A stretch of DNA of 64,000 bases from Notospermus geniculatus (taxonomy: Eukaryota; Nemertea; Pilidiophora; Heteronemertea; Lineidae). The position numbers were made by a program, and so were the translations under genes. Under the pieces are notes generated by a model. The model searched no databases. It saw only the letters and a program-made list of their open reading frames with translations, and was not told where the DNA came from. The stretch lies in the NCBI GenBank assembly GCA_002633025.1, contig NMRB01000143.1, positions 387,726-451,725 of the forward strand, written 5' to 3'. Each line of letters begins with the position of its first letter. The first letter of the stretch is position 1. Positions 21,833-35,300 of this stretch are shown here, in pieces.

Positions 21833-24802
21833 ATGAGGATGCTGCAGAAACGGCCATATCCATTTCCCATCCTCGGAGAACTGGATGCACTTCTTTATCT
21901 CTGTAGAAAACCAACCCTCTGGTTGTTCAATGAGGTGATTTCATCACTGAATATTCTGTTCCACCATGAACAGTCCTACAGACAGGTTTTCCGGCGGAGT
22001 ACTGTATATTGTGTCTTGAGCTGTTTAGCATACATCCCTCCAATTCTTGCTTTCTTTCCTTTGTTTCTTTTTGGCTTCATCTGTGGCCATGTTGTGCAGC
22101 ATTTCCGCCAGCCATACCTATGCAAGGAAAACAAGGCAAAAAGATTCAAGAGTGACACAGTATACACCGTGGCAACTGCAAACCTTTGTATAGGGCCAGA
22201 GTTTGTGGGTGTAGCCAATAATTTGCCCCATACTCATGAAAGAGCAAAGTGTATGGGGGAAAACTTGGCACAGCAGCAAGCTAGTTGTTGGGTTTTTGAT
22301 ACTGAAAAGCAGTGTTACGTGAAACGGTCAGGAAAGGATGTACAGAATGGTGGTGCTTGCCAGAATGAAGCGGCACTTGCAAGGAAGTACCCATTTGGTG
22401 TGTGCACATATTTTTCACCTCTTGATGTCATCTGTTTTCAAGAACTTCTTGATAGATCTTATTCTGATGTTTTCATTGAGGAAATATCTAAGCACTTTCC
22501 ATACATCGTGTACGATGTTCGGTATGACAGTTGGCAGAACAATCATTTTGTTTTGAACAGTGGCATGGGGATAGCAAGTGTGCATCCAATAATCGATGTT
22601 GACTTCAAGGTGTTTGAGAAGAAGATCAAGTTCTGTGCATACGCATGTAAAGGACTTCTGATGTGTAAGGTGGGTTTTAAGGACCTATCTCTCAAGTCAT
22701 ATATTTGTGAATATTGTATTTGGAAAGCTCTCAGTGAGCACTTTATAATGAATACATATGTGATGGAGTTTCTGTTAGATTTCTGGATTTGGAAAGCTCT
22801 CAGTGAGCCCCTTATAATGAATACATATGTGATGGAGTTTCTGTTAGATTTCTGGATTTGGCACATTTGGAGTTTCTGTTAGATTTCTGGATTTGGCACA
22901 TTTGCTACTTTTGATGAAGTTGCCACTGGCACTTCAACAGTTAATGAACAATTAACGGGTCATTATTTTCATTTCAGCTCTTACTGAGTGAGGAGGCAAA
23001 CAAGAGACTTGTCGGATATGTGAATACATGTCATCTTCAGACCTATCAAGGCGACCATCCCATAATCAAACAGCAGCTGAGTCAGATAGAGAGATGTACG
23101 GCAGAATTCCGGAAACGAACCTTGCGGGAAGATGAAACTGTTATGTTTGATATCATTGGTGGTGATTTTAACCTGGACAATCTCTCACCAGGTAGGCTAA
23201 TACCTTGAGAGTAGGTTCCTGAGACAGTTTTGTGCAGTTTGAACCTTGGTTTAATTGATATGAATTCAGGGCTTAAGACAGTGTCAGAAGTTTTTGGAAT
23301 TTTTTTTTGTTCTGATGCATTCAAGTTTGTTCACTTCACCTTTCGTGCTGTGCTGTTCTTCACCATTTCAACAAGAATCTAGCTGGAATTTTCCTTACCT
23401 TTATTACAGCTGATTCAGAAGATGCNTGGCCTGATCGGACATCCACTATGGTCGCCATGGCATGTTTGTACTTAGATATGGCTTAAGTGGGATTGCTGAT
23501 GATATCTGCCAGTACCACTGTGCTGTCAAGCCAAGCGGGCACAGTGCCATTGGCACTATTTTTTATCATATATTGTGTGTCAATTTTTGTGCTTTTCTTC
23601 TCTTTGAATACATATGTGATGGAGTTTCTGTTAGATTTCTGGATTTGACACATTTGCTACTTTTGATGAAGTTGCCACTGGCACTTCAACAGTTAATGAA
23701 CAATTAACGGGTCATTATTTTCATTTCAGCTCTTACTGAGTGAGGAGGCAAACAAGAGACTTGTCGGATATGTGTATACATGTCATCTTCAGACCTATCA
23801 GGGCGACCATCCCATAATCAAACAGCAGCTGAGTCAGATAGAGAGATGTACGGCAGAATTCCGGAAACGAACCTTGCGGGAAGATGAAACTGTTATGTTT
23901 GATATCATTGGTGGTGATTTTAACCTGGACAATCTCTCACCAGGTAGGCCCAATACCTTGAGAGTAGGTTCCTGAGACAGTTTTGTGCAGTTTGAACCTT
24001 GGTTTAATTGATATGAATTCAGGGCTTAAGACAGTGTCAGAAGTTTTTGGAATTTTTTTTTGTTCTGATGCATTCAAGTTTGTTCACTTCACCTTTCGTG
24101 CTGTGCTGTTCTTCACCATTTCAACAAGAATCTAGCTGGAATTTTCCTTACCTTTATTACAGCTGATTCAGAAGATGCAAGTCATCCTATTTTCACAAAG
24201 TACCACGATTTTGCACGAATCCGCCCAGGGAAAGATCACGATTGGGCTGTTGGTAAGTATCTCATGGTATGCGCCTACTGGTAATCAGTACAGTGAATTT
24301 GTCCTGGAGACTGTGTTGTCAAATACTCACCCTCTCTGTCGTATGAGTATTGGGTCAGGCTGGGAATCACACCTTGGATGTCAGAGGTGACAGGCGCTAG
24401 GGGTTTCCACTGCACCACTATGACAGCCCAAATTGTGAAACGTCTTCAGCACCCTCTTGTCTTGTATCCTTTTCAGGCACAGAGAGGAGACAAAGGGTGA
24501 TCCACAACCCCGAGGTGCAGACTGCTGAAGGTTTAGCCAAAGCCCTGACTGATCCATATCACAGGCAGCTTCATGTCCTCGATGGTAACGTCAAAGAACA
24601 TGGATTGGGGCTGATGACAGTCATGCCAGATGTTGATGAGGATGGCCACATGATCCTCCTACCGGAAGGTGGAAAGCGTCGAATTGATTACATCCTTCAT
24701 AATCTTGAAGAGAAACTCTCTGTTAAAGCGTATCATTTTGTTACTCAGTTTGCCAGTAAAACTGATCACATTCCTGTCAGCATTACAGTCAGCAAAGTGT
24801 GA
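21833..24802 (+). CDS. Neutral sphingomyelinase, SMPD3/SMPD5-like
   Basis: Collapsed model: 21833-22669, then 22978-23191 (or its copy 23730-23943), 24163-24252 and 24477-24802: 1,467 nt, 488 aa, near the length of SMPD5 and shorter than human SMPD3 (655). Hydrophobic segments at about residues 19-43 and 57-85 match the N-terminal membrane-associated part of neutral sphingomyelinase 2. The DNase I-like catalytic fold shows ATANLC, the metal-binding Glu in CFQELLD, GGDFNLDN, and the final Asp-His in SKTDHIPV. It would hydrolyse sphingomyelin to ceramide and phosphocholine on membranes. The long inserted loop of vertebrate SMPD3 is absent. The first ATG of the open frame is taken as start; MLQKRPY two codons on is an alternative. 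The two exon-2 copies differ at one residue (VNTCH versus VYTCH). SMPD3 and SMPD5 are not separable here. Confidence 0.88.
22719..22900. repeat. Intronic tandem repeat, about 69-bp unit
   Basis: Two full units start TTTGGAAAGCTCTCAGTGAG at 22719 and 22788, plus a partial third. The array lies just after exon 1 of the sphingomyelinase gene and stays open in the exon frame by chance. A related inverse fragment occurs near 47085-47130, so the unit derives from a dispersed repeat. Confidence 0.65.
23606..24175. repeat. Second copy of sphingomyelinase exon 2 segment (probable haplotype copy)
   Basis: It matches 22810-23425 in direct orientation. The first copy breaks at a single N (23426), 16 nt into exon 3; the second copy contains complete exon 3. 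Intervening 23427-23605 is unrelated intron sequence. Only one exon 2 should be kept. Confidence 0.8.
24356..24430 (-). mobile_element. tRNA-derived SINE head in a sphingomyelinase intron
   Basis: On the minus strand it starts GGGCTGTCATAGTGGTGCAG, so its A-box region matches the SINE at 2681-2759; the B-box side is more decayed. Confidence 0.5.
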
Positions 24803-26308
24803 TACCGGTATATGCCCGAGAGTCAACTTTTAGGGATAATGTGTTAGTCAGAAAAAGTTATGTTAGTCATATTTATCCACAGGAGTTGGGTTTTATCTGT
24901 ACAGTGTTGTGCACACTTCGCATACAATCCAAGGTGAGTCTGGTTTGTGAGTAAAACTTGGTAAATTGCAGCTGAACTATTCTCAATACCACAGCCAGCA
25001 AGATGCATTTCTCTGAACTCGACCTTTTTATTGGTGGAGCTGTACCAGTATGGTGGATATTGATCAGCAGTCAAAGTTGTATTGTTCGTAACTTAGTGTT
25101 ATTTTAAGGAGGGCCTGGCCATGGATTGGCCTCAAGTGTTTGTGTTACTTTTGTTTTGTTGATCTGGGTCCAATATGTTGAAAGAAATCTTGTATTCATA
25201 GAAGTGGTAATGAAAATACACCTGGAGTCATATGAATAAAGAAGTAAATGCTTTTCCTTGGATTTTGCACTATGCTATGCTGTACAAATCCGAAGGAAAA
25301 GTATTTGCTAGCTTTCATTCATATCACCCGTTGTCTTTTGTTGTTGTTACTAGCCTATATCTTATTGAATTTCGGTGCAATTATATTTCTCTCTGTGTCA
25401 TTTAGATATATTTGTGAGTGTTTTGCATATATAGATAGAACCACCACATTGGTAGTCAATCTTCTGTGTGTTTGTTTATGTATAATCCAGACTCTTGTTT
25501 TGGTGCCTTTCCCGTGGGCATTTTTAGATGCACTGTGCTTAATTCAGGAAAATACTTATACCGCAGCATGTATATCGATGCTAGAGCATGCCTGAACAAT
25601 TCAAGAATATAATGTTATTATTGAAAGAATCTTTGTTCGTTTTAGTACTTTTTCCTATGATTCATTTAGCTAGTAAGATGCACTAATGGGCTTTCCCAAC
25701 CAGTCAATCTTTTTGTTGTATCTCACTGGCCTCGGAGCTGTGTTGGAAGGAGTGGTGACAGTCATACTTGTCCAGAGTCATGATAGTGGTCCCTGGAAAA
25801 ACAGAAGGAACGTACAAAGAACTTGGTGATAGGCCTATATATGTCTAATTGAAGGTGTACTTTGGAAAGCCCTGGCCATGAATTGGATGGGTGTATGGGA
25901 GGGAGGGATCCGGTGTGATTTTTGTCAGTTTGCCTCTGTCTTTCCAAGACATGATGATGGAGGATGCTATGTTGTGAATACTCCCATCTCTGCCTTGAGC
26001 CCCGGAAGTTGACAGGGTGTCCCTTTCAGACTTGGACCAGATATGTGTGTCAGTGATCATAGCTTTATCTGTTTTCCTTCATTAAATACACTTTTTTCTC
26101 ATAGTCGGTTGCCGAATTCAGCGACAAGTACGAAATGTAGGATGGAGTTTCCAGCTTATCAGGAACGTGACACCGAGTATATCGGCAACGACAACCACAA
26201 CATCAATTTTCTGTCCGAAATTAGATACGAGCACTTTTTCGTGCATCCGTGATGCAATCCATTAAACGCCACATTTTGGTGTCAGAAAGGGTCTGAAACT
26301 ATTTTACA
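24803..26308. other. Sphingomyelinase 3' UTR and upstream region of the NO VEIN-like gene
   Basis: A poly(A) signal AATAAA at 25235-25240 gives a 3' UTR of about 440 bp. It is followed by an inverted pair (AAATGCTTTTCCTTGGATTT and its near-inverse ending about 25305). The remaining kilobase up to 26308 has no supported exon and probably contains the promoter and 5' UTR of the next gene. A 115-codon hydrophobic open frame at 25248-25595 is not convincing. Confidence 0.45.
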
Positions 26309-29300
26309 ATGCAGAGGAGAAGACCCGTCAATAAGCCTTACCGGCAAGGCGAGGAAAGGCGGTCTCATGGGGTCAGTATTGCAACCAATCGACACGATCA
26401 CAGTTATCCGGCTTTCGAAGGACGAAGCCACCATAGGCCTATATTTGCACGTGTGCTATACTACACAATGTACTACATCAGTGCATGGTGAGGTGATGTA
26501 ACGGTATCTACCTCGACCTGATGTGGCTCCCGGTACTCATGTAGGCCCTACTTGTATACTACCAAAAATATATAGGCCTGACACCAAAAATATACAACTC
26601 GAAACCCGCAAATCTGGCTCCTTTTCGGTTTTTTCGGCATTTTGCATTTATTTTATCCCCACCCATCCCATAATCATAGGCATAGAGGGGGCCTAGGCCT
26701 ACATGCATATGCCACCAGCACTGTTCCTAACCTTAACACGGCTTAATTGCATAGATAATCCCTCACCAAAGGGTCAGTGTTAAGGGCTAATTAGCATCAG
26801 GAACAGTCTTAGGGCTATTGTTAGGGTTAGGAACAGTGGTGGTGGTGGTGGTGGTGGGGGGGGGGTAATGCAAAAATGCCTGTTACTATCCTATAGGGCC
26901 TAGGCATACTAGCTTAGTGAGGCCTCAGGCTCAGAATCAAACTCCCGATGCAATGAGAACTCTGCCCCTATCAGCGAAATGCCACCCCCTCCTTCCGCCC
27001 CCAAAAGTTGTCGGGCTTGGCAAACCTTGGCCTAGTAGCAAGCATATGGGATATGAGAGAATCTGCTAGTCTTATGATTTTCCCTGTGATCTATTTCCTT
27101 TCAGTCTGAAGGACAACATGGGTCCTGGCAAGGTGAACGATTTGGACAAATGTACCAACAAAATACAGCAATGGAAGCTCAGCAACTATCAATGGGACCA
27201 TCAGGATTCGGACAGTGGCAGATGCCTAATATGCCTGGAGCAGCTACTACTTACAGTCATGGCAGTTCAATGCAGAGAGGTTATGCCCCATTCCAAGCTA
27301 CAGCTGCCTACGGTACATCACAAACAAGTAGTGCGTCTTATTCTTCTGGATCTTCTAGACATGACCATGACAGAGGTGAGTGCATCTTCTTATCATTGTC
27401 CTGTACACGTACTGCACATCTGGTGGTAAACAGCAGCTCTACATCACTGTAGGCTGCAGGCTGTGAGTGCCAAGAACCACTGATTACCTACCTCTCAAGA
27501 AGTCTGGGCAGTTTAGCTATCCCATTGAACTTGCTTACGACCTGCCAGTGTATGTTTCAGATTGCAGATCTGTGTTTGATATTGAAGGATGAAGAGCGTT
27601 TCTATCGTTTCTTTCATTTCAGCTGATTCTCGCGGCAGTAGTTACTCAAAGACCACCAGCAAGGACTACTCCTATGCCTATGGTGACTACGATGATGATT
27701 ATGAATACGACAGTAGTGCAAGAATCAGCAAAGGTCAACTTGAGGCTGCTGCGATGACAGTTGTGAACGAGCTCGCTGACGAGAGAGAACTTGTAACAAT
27801 CCAAGCCGTGGAGAAGAAGCTCCTTGAATACTTCAAAAGAAAATCAATCCGTGATCTTGGTATTCGACATCTTGACGACATTAATTACATCAATGAACAT
27901 ATACGAACCCAGTATCAAGTCAGCTGCTGCATCCAAGCCTACGTGACAGTCTGTAATGTTGCAACGTATTGTGACCTCAAGGATTGCTTGCGAGAGTTGG
28001 TCCCAGATGATGGTGGGTTTGAAGATTTGAATTTGGGTCCCCTGAAGAAGCAACCGTTGGTGTACAAGTATTTCAAAGTGCCGCAGAAGGTGAAGATTCC
28101 GGTGATTACAGCACTTGATGTTTGGATGCATTTGCGGGATTACGTAACTAAGAATGATTTGTGGAACAGTTTGGTTGACCTCAAAGAGTTCATGGACTTT
28201 CTTCAGAAGGAGTACGAGGTGGAGAACCCATATCATCTCGGGGTCCGCATCAAAAGTATGCCCTTGGCCATGCAGGTGAGTCCGCTCTTCTCCTTTGAGT
28301 CCGAATATTTGCTATCGAAATGGGCAATTGGACATTACCTCCGCACTAGTTGATCACTTTGAGGAAAGGGCGGATGGTATTCCTGTGATTGATTGGTACT
28401 CTGATCAGGTTTTGATTCTTTTCTTTAGATGTTGAAAAAGGCCCAGCGAGACCAGGGAAAGGCCATCAAGAATGCCTTCATACGTTTCAAAGGAGAATTG
28501 GCCAATGATGTCCTGCAGGCATTCAACAATTACAGGACGAAAATCTTCCATCGGAATACGGAGACAGGATTCGAAATCAAGGAGCACTATCTGACTTCCA
28601 GTGTGCCTGAGGTGACGGGTGGGATATTCAACAGATTGCAGGTATGGGATGAGGCGAAAGTGACAGAGAGTTTTCTCACACGGGTTGCTCTCTATGGGCA
28701 ACTTAATGATAGAAAACTATGGGCAGTCATTTGTATCATTTGGTCTCTGAGATTGTTGACTTTCTTTGGCGTAATAGATAAAACAAAGTGGCTGCGCTTA
28801 CCAGCAATTCTTCTCCAGATTACGCCCTTCACTCAATTATATGCACGTTTCAAATCTTTCACAGATTCTGTTCAACGCGGTGCTGAACCAACAGAAAGCC
28901 AAGTGGAAAGATTTGAGGAAAATGGCCGACATCGTCACTGCCTTCTCATCCAAGTTAGCCGAAGATCGTCTGCTTGCTAGCTTGTTCCAGTTAGCTGTTA
29001 GCGTCAGTAGCCATGACTTCCAGGAGAACTTGGTCAAGGAAATTTTCCCGTCGGCTCGGGGGTCTGGCACATCAGGGGGAGGGGAAGGCAGCGGAGGAGG
29101 AGGAGAGAGTGAGAAAGAGAAAAAGGCTCCTCCAGCACTTGGTAAGCTTTAGTTCTTCCTCTAGGTTCTGCGCTTTAGGCATCTCATTTCAATATGTAAG
29201 ATGCAGTTCAAATGTTATGAATGTTTATAAAATATTGTCTATTAAACCTTTTCTATCTTGTGTTATCTTGTAGATACCCTTCTGTCCCAGCTTGAGAAGT

Positions 29301-32300
29301 ACGTAGAGCGTTGTCTTGCCCATGGCGCACTGACCTTGGAGCAGATGGGGAAAGTCGAGGAGAAGATCTGCAGTGATTTTGGATTCAATCATTTTGGAAC
29401 AATGGGATTTGGGAATTTCTTACACTTCTGTACTGGCCAGCAAGAAGCGGTAGATGTAAGTCCTTCATCTTATGATTTTAGTCTAGTCAGAACTCGGCGA
29501 TTCCTCGCAATGGCTAATATGTAAAGAGAAGAAATTAATTGCTTCAAGGACTTGTTTCATTCCCTTCCAGATGTTTGAGGAGCTCGGTGCCAATTTTGGT
29601 ATGGCCGCTGGAGGTAGTGGATCAGGTGGAGCGTGGTATCACCCGTCCATCCATGATGTTGTCGACCTGGTCCAGCAATGTAACGTCAAGGAAAAGTCAG
29701 AGGTATGATGAATGAGATTTAGCTTGCTCCTTCTTCATACACAGACAAAAATTTATCTGCTACTAACCCCGATGACTTCTTTTCCTCATCAGACTGACGT
29801 ACTGGAGAGTGCCTTGTGCAGCCACTACCGAGTTGACAACCTCAAATCGCTCGGGTTTGGACCAATTAAGTGTATCCAGCTGAGTATGGAGCGTCAGCAG
29901 AAGCACCATCACAGAGAGCAGACTATACTCTATGAGAGCGCCATCTGTTCAAATGCGAGGTGAGTCTGTTTGGCCTCTGCATGTTTCCAGAGCGATTTGA
30001 TTTTACTGCACAGCCTAACTGCACTTATGACTTATGCAATACTCTGTCATCGGTGTGACCTTAACAACAGTCTATAATTCATCAATTGTAACTCTCTTCC
30101 CTCTTCAGCATTGTCCAGCAGGCAGGTCAAGCTGAAGACCGCCAAGTGGGCCTCCTCGGTCACCAGACAAAAGAAATGGCACTAACCCTGCTACAAACCT
30201 GCCCCCTATTGGAGAATATGGAAGAATGGTCTCACTGGTCACTTGTTTTCCAACCCCAACTTGGCAAACTGAAGATGTTTGTGCAAAAACATGGTGGCAT
30301 ACAGACTGTTCACTACACAGGTTAGAAACATTATGGTTCATGAATGCATATAACAACGACCTTGAACTTTGCTGGTGTCCTTGACCTTTAAGTACNCCCC
30401 CGAACCCCCCCCCTTTCTGGGGGAGACCCCCAGACCCCCCTTTTGAGGCCTGCGGCTGGCTGGCCTCTAGGCCTGTTCCTGCAAATGTTGTTTTTCGTGA
30501 CGCTGCGGACGGCAGATTCCGGCAGCGGCGGAAAGGATGATGGTTTACGACATCCACAAAATCGCCATATTGCGTCAAGGTGTTGAGATTCATGGACATA
30601 GGCTACACATCTCTGTATTGATTTCCATTGAATTTTGTAGATTTTTTTTACACACACGTAACCATTATACTCACTTCATGAGCCGCTTCGCGGCTCACTG
30701 CGTGAGTTATAATTCATCAATTGTAACTCTCTTCCCTCTTCAGCATTGTCCAGCAGGCAGGTCAAGCTGAAGACCGCCAAGTGGGCCTCCTCGGTCACCA
30801 GACAAAAGAAATGGCACTAACCCTGCTACAAACCTGCCCCCTATTGGAGAATATGGAAGAATGGTCTCACTGGTCACTTGTTTTCCAACCCCAACTTGGC
30901 AAACTGAAGATGTTTGTGCAAAAACATGGTGGCATACAGACTGTTCACTACACAGGTTAGAAACATTATGGTTCATGAATGCATATAACAACGACCTTGA
31001 ACTTTGCTGGTGTCCTTGACCTTTAAGTACAACATTAACATAATTCATGGAAGTTCTACTCTACTAGTAAAGAGTGAGACATGAATTTCCCATCTTTGTC
31101 TTGCGATGTCTCACCTGTGTTTATCCTTCAGGTACAGGCGTCATAAGCTCCGACATTCTGGCGCTTGAAACGGAGCCTGGCTTGTTACTAAAAATCACGG
31201 CCAAGACGTCCATTGATGATTTCTTAGAAGGTGCTAAAGAAGGCGATGTAAACAAGGCGTGTGGCCACCTGGTGTCACTGATTGTCATGAACAAAGGAAC
31301 GAAGAATACACCACTGTCGTTGCTCGGGAACAACATGGTGACTGGATTGTTTGAGGTGCATAATTCACAGAAAAAGACCAAGAAAGGAGGTCAGTGGTCG
31401 TTTGAGGTGTATCTTCCATATCAAGGAGGTTTTTCCATATAATGTGCCAGTGTGTGAGGTTCAAGCAAAGAATTACCAGTTGCAATTTTCTGTCCTTTCC
31501 TTGCTCTGTGTTGATCTCAATCCTTGCGTTGATCTCAGTCTTGCTCATGGTTGTTCTCTGAGTTGAGGCTTATTTTCCTCCTGCATGTTTTTCAGGCACA
31601 GATGCCCCTGAAATCAGCAACTCAGCCGAAGTCAAGTTTGTGCGAGACTGCCTCGTCAAACTGCCTTTGCGTATGTGCCAGCTCGTTGCCAACCAGATCT
31701 TCCTGGAGCCACTGAGCCAGGTCGTTGGAGCATCCAGGTCAAAGGGTGCACTCCTGGAGAGCTGTGAAACCATTGAACAAAGAAGCCGAATTGAGCTGTT
31801 AGGAATGTTGTTGGGTGTGAATGAGTGGTCGCAGTCATTCCAGAATCGCATGAAGGTCTCGCACGATGATGTGATCAAGATAAGCAAGGCAGAACAGAAA
31901 GAACTAGAGGTATGTTTATATCATTTTGACATGGCTCTCTTAGTAACAACTGTGAGTGCCATTGTCATAACTGTAAAGTTAGGGCAGCTTGGCAATTCGG
32001 ACAGGAATGACTACTGTTGCTGCTGATGCCATCATGAGTTATTCACCGAGCTTCCAAAGGACTTTCAGATCCCTACGTTAACTGGTTTCATTGTCCATCC
32101 CGATGGCTAAAGCACAGTGAAAGGATAGTGAACTAGTCCACTTACAGTACTGCCAGTCCAATGGAAGCTTTTCTGAATATGGTCCTAGGATTTTGAAGTC
32201 AGTCTCTTCAACAGTTTCATTACATGTCACCAAAGTTAAGAAGGCCTAGTTTCCTTCGGGCCTGTGCATAACTTGGTACATCTCTTGCAGGCGTACATCC

Positions 32301-35300
32301 CAAAAGGAGAGGGGGACGACGAACCTGAGAGTGAGGAATCGAGTGATGAAGAGTCAGATCATGAGATGGATGACGCTCACATCCTCTCAGATATGGAAGT
32401 GGAAGAGGAGGCTGCAGCGGACTCAACAGGTGGGTTGCTGCTACCACCGAGGCCACGGGTTTGATCCCCAGTCATACCGGTGGCTTCATGTGGCAGAAAA
32501 CTGTCCTCTATGTCGTAAGTTTGTTCTCCAATTTCCTCCTACTATAAAATGTCACCCAGTATTGTTTGCTTTTTTGTCTTAGTACAGTCCCCCCACGCTA
32601 TTACGAACCCTTCAGGGTCCAAGTAAAGGGTTAAGTTCATACTAACGTGGGGTTCGTACTAGCGAGGATTTATATACATGGCATGAAGTTTTGGGAGCCA
32701 GACGTTGGGTTCGTAATATCCGGGAGTTCGTAAAATCGAGGTTTGTAATAGCGAGGGTGCACTGTATTATGATGCCGTCAGTTGGGTGTTAGCACTCCTG
32801 AAATATCAGATTGAAATTGACTTGCCCTTTCATTTCAGCCGGTAAAAAGTGGAAAAAGAAGATTGAGATGGAGGAGGATAAGCGAGATGGTTTGACCAGC
32901 AAGGAGAGGAAGTGTAAGGAGGTAGTGGAGTCGATTAGGAAGCGAGAGTTTGGTATCGGCATCAAGCTGAACGATGAAGCATCACAGTTGTTGGTGATAC
33001 AGCAGGAGAGACTTGGCAGGAGTCTGGACAGGTAAAGACCTGACGTTGCTAAATTCTGCCTTATCTCTTCTTGAATATGTGTCTGGAATTGTTGTCTCAA
33101 AATGATGATTTATAGTTACAACAGTCAATGATAAGTTTACCATAGTCAATCACAACTTGTCGTCTGCTTTCAACTTTTGTTGGCTCAAGTTTTGTTCTTT
33201 TCATTCCCATAGATTGTCCAAGGACCTATACAGCAAAGACACCCACTTCGTCCTCGAGTTGATTCAGAATGCCGATGACAACACCTACCCTGATGACTTC
33301 TTCAAACCAAAGGGTAAATCTCTCCCATCGATTCAGTTCATCGTGGAAGATGACGCCATCTCTGTCATGAACAACGAGTGTGGTTTTGAGGAAAAGAACA
33401 TCCGCGCTATCTGCGATGTTGGAAAAAGTACAAAAGGAAAACATAAATTTGGATACATCGGTCAGAAAGGCATCGGATTCAAGTCCATCTTCCGAGTTAC
33501 AGATCGTCCAGAGATTCATTCGAATGGTTATCATATCTGCTTTGATGTGAAGTCTGGTCCCATGGGGTATATTCTGCCACACTGGATTCAGGACACTTCT
33601 GATTCGAATGTTAAAACATGGACGACCAAGATCGTGTTGCCGCTGAAGGAGAGTATGATTGGTGATGGCTCGTCCCAGGCGCTCGGGAACCGTTTCCACG
33701 ACATCCACCCGTCGTTACTACTCTTCCTTCATCGTCTGCGAAACATCACGGTTATGAATAAAGTGGATGGTACGACGCTGAAAATGTCGCGGAAAGACAT
33801 CGGCAAGAATGTTATTGAGATCAAACACAACAATGGGTTGGACCGCTGGTTGGTCACGAAGAAAATCCTGGATGCTAGTAAGATCTCAAAAGAGGCAAAG
33901 TCTGGAGCAGACGTGGAATCGACTGAGATAGCGCTGGCATTCCCCCTGGCAGGAGCCAAGGAAGAGAGAACTAAAGTCTTACCACCCAAGCAGCCAGTCT
34001 TCGCTTTCCTGCCTTTACGAAGCTATGGGTTCCGTTTTGTCATCCAGGGAGACTTTGATGTGCCGTCATCGCGTGAGGACGTTGATGGTGACAGTTCTTG
34101 GAACCAGTGGCTCAGGAACGAGATCCCAACAGCTTTCTTGGAAGCATTGGACTCGTTCAAGGCACACCCTGACTTCAGCCTCATGGAAGCCATCATCAAC
34201 TACCTACAGTTCATTCCATTGGAGGATGAAGTTTTGGATTTCTTTAAACCAGTGGCGTATCAGATCCTGCAGAACATTAAGTCAAAGCCCTGTCTGCCAG
34301 TTCAGGCCAAGGCTGAGGAATCCCGCGATGGGAAGATGGAGACAGATGCTGAAGAGGATAAGAAATCTGGTGGAAAGAAAGGTACATTTCCGCTCTCTTA
34401 CTTCCTGAGTTGGTATTGAGACCCTCCTTGAAACTTGGGTGGTGGGGAAATTTTGGAATTCTGAAGTGTCGAAAGCTTGATGCTTTTGGCTGGGGTGGTT
34501 CTGTTAAAACTATACACACAAACCCTATCTCTTTGGAGCACCTAGAGTGAACCCACCCTTGCTTTTGATGATGGATGCACGACTATTGCCCTGTTATTTT
34601 TCGTCATTCGTTGCAGAGATATCCTTACAGTGGAAACTGCCCTCCCAGATGATCATCTGTCGTGACTCGATGGTGAAGCAGCTCATCAGCCCAGCTCTCC
34701 TAGAGAAACATCTGAGTCTCTTCTACCTTCACGATGAGGTCATAAAGTGGGCGAATCCAGCCCTACTTCAGGCCCTGGGAGTCAAGAGACTTAAGTCGGT
34801 GCAGATCCTTGAGGTTGGGAAAGCATTGGCAAACGAATGGAAGGAAAACCTTACCCCTGGCAAGTTTCACAATTCACAGTGAAAATGTTTGGAAATGTTT
34901 TAAGTGGTCCGTGTGTTTTCATTTCATGTCTGGTTCTCAATGACTTGAATTTTTTTCCAGCGAGTATCTCCCAGATTGCCCGATGGCTCGTCTGCCTGTT
35001 CCGTAGCATGGACGAGTTCGACGTTGTCAAGTCTGAGATGCAGACGTTGCAGAGTTTCAAGATCATTCCAGTCGTCGGCAACCGTCTCGTCAGTCTGCAG
35101 GACAGTATTGTCTTCTTCCCTATGAAGGCCACGGACAAGGGACTTGGTGGGTTCTGTCGTCCGTACTTCTAGATCTATGTACTTCTAGATCTATTACCGT
35201 ACCCTCACATGCTTAATGGCAACACTCCTAGATCTATCGCCCTCACATGCCAGATGGCAGTGTGTAGTGTATAGATCTATTGTGATCTATCTGCATTCCC

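Noticed and set aside
25248-25595. 115-codon hydrophobic open frame that could be a small membrane protein
   Set aside because: It overlaps the poly(A) region of the sphingomyelinase gene, has no splice context, starts in an inverted repeat, and its composition simply reflects T-rich DNA.
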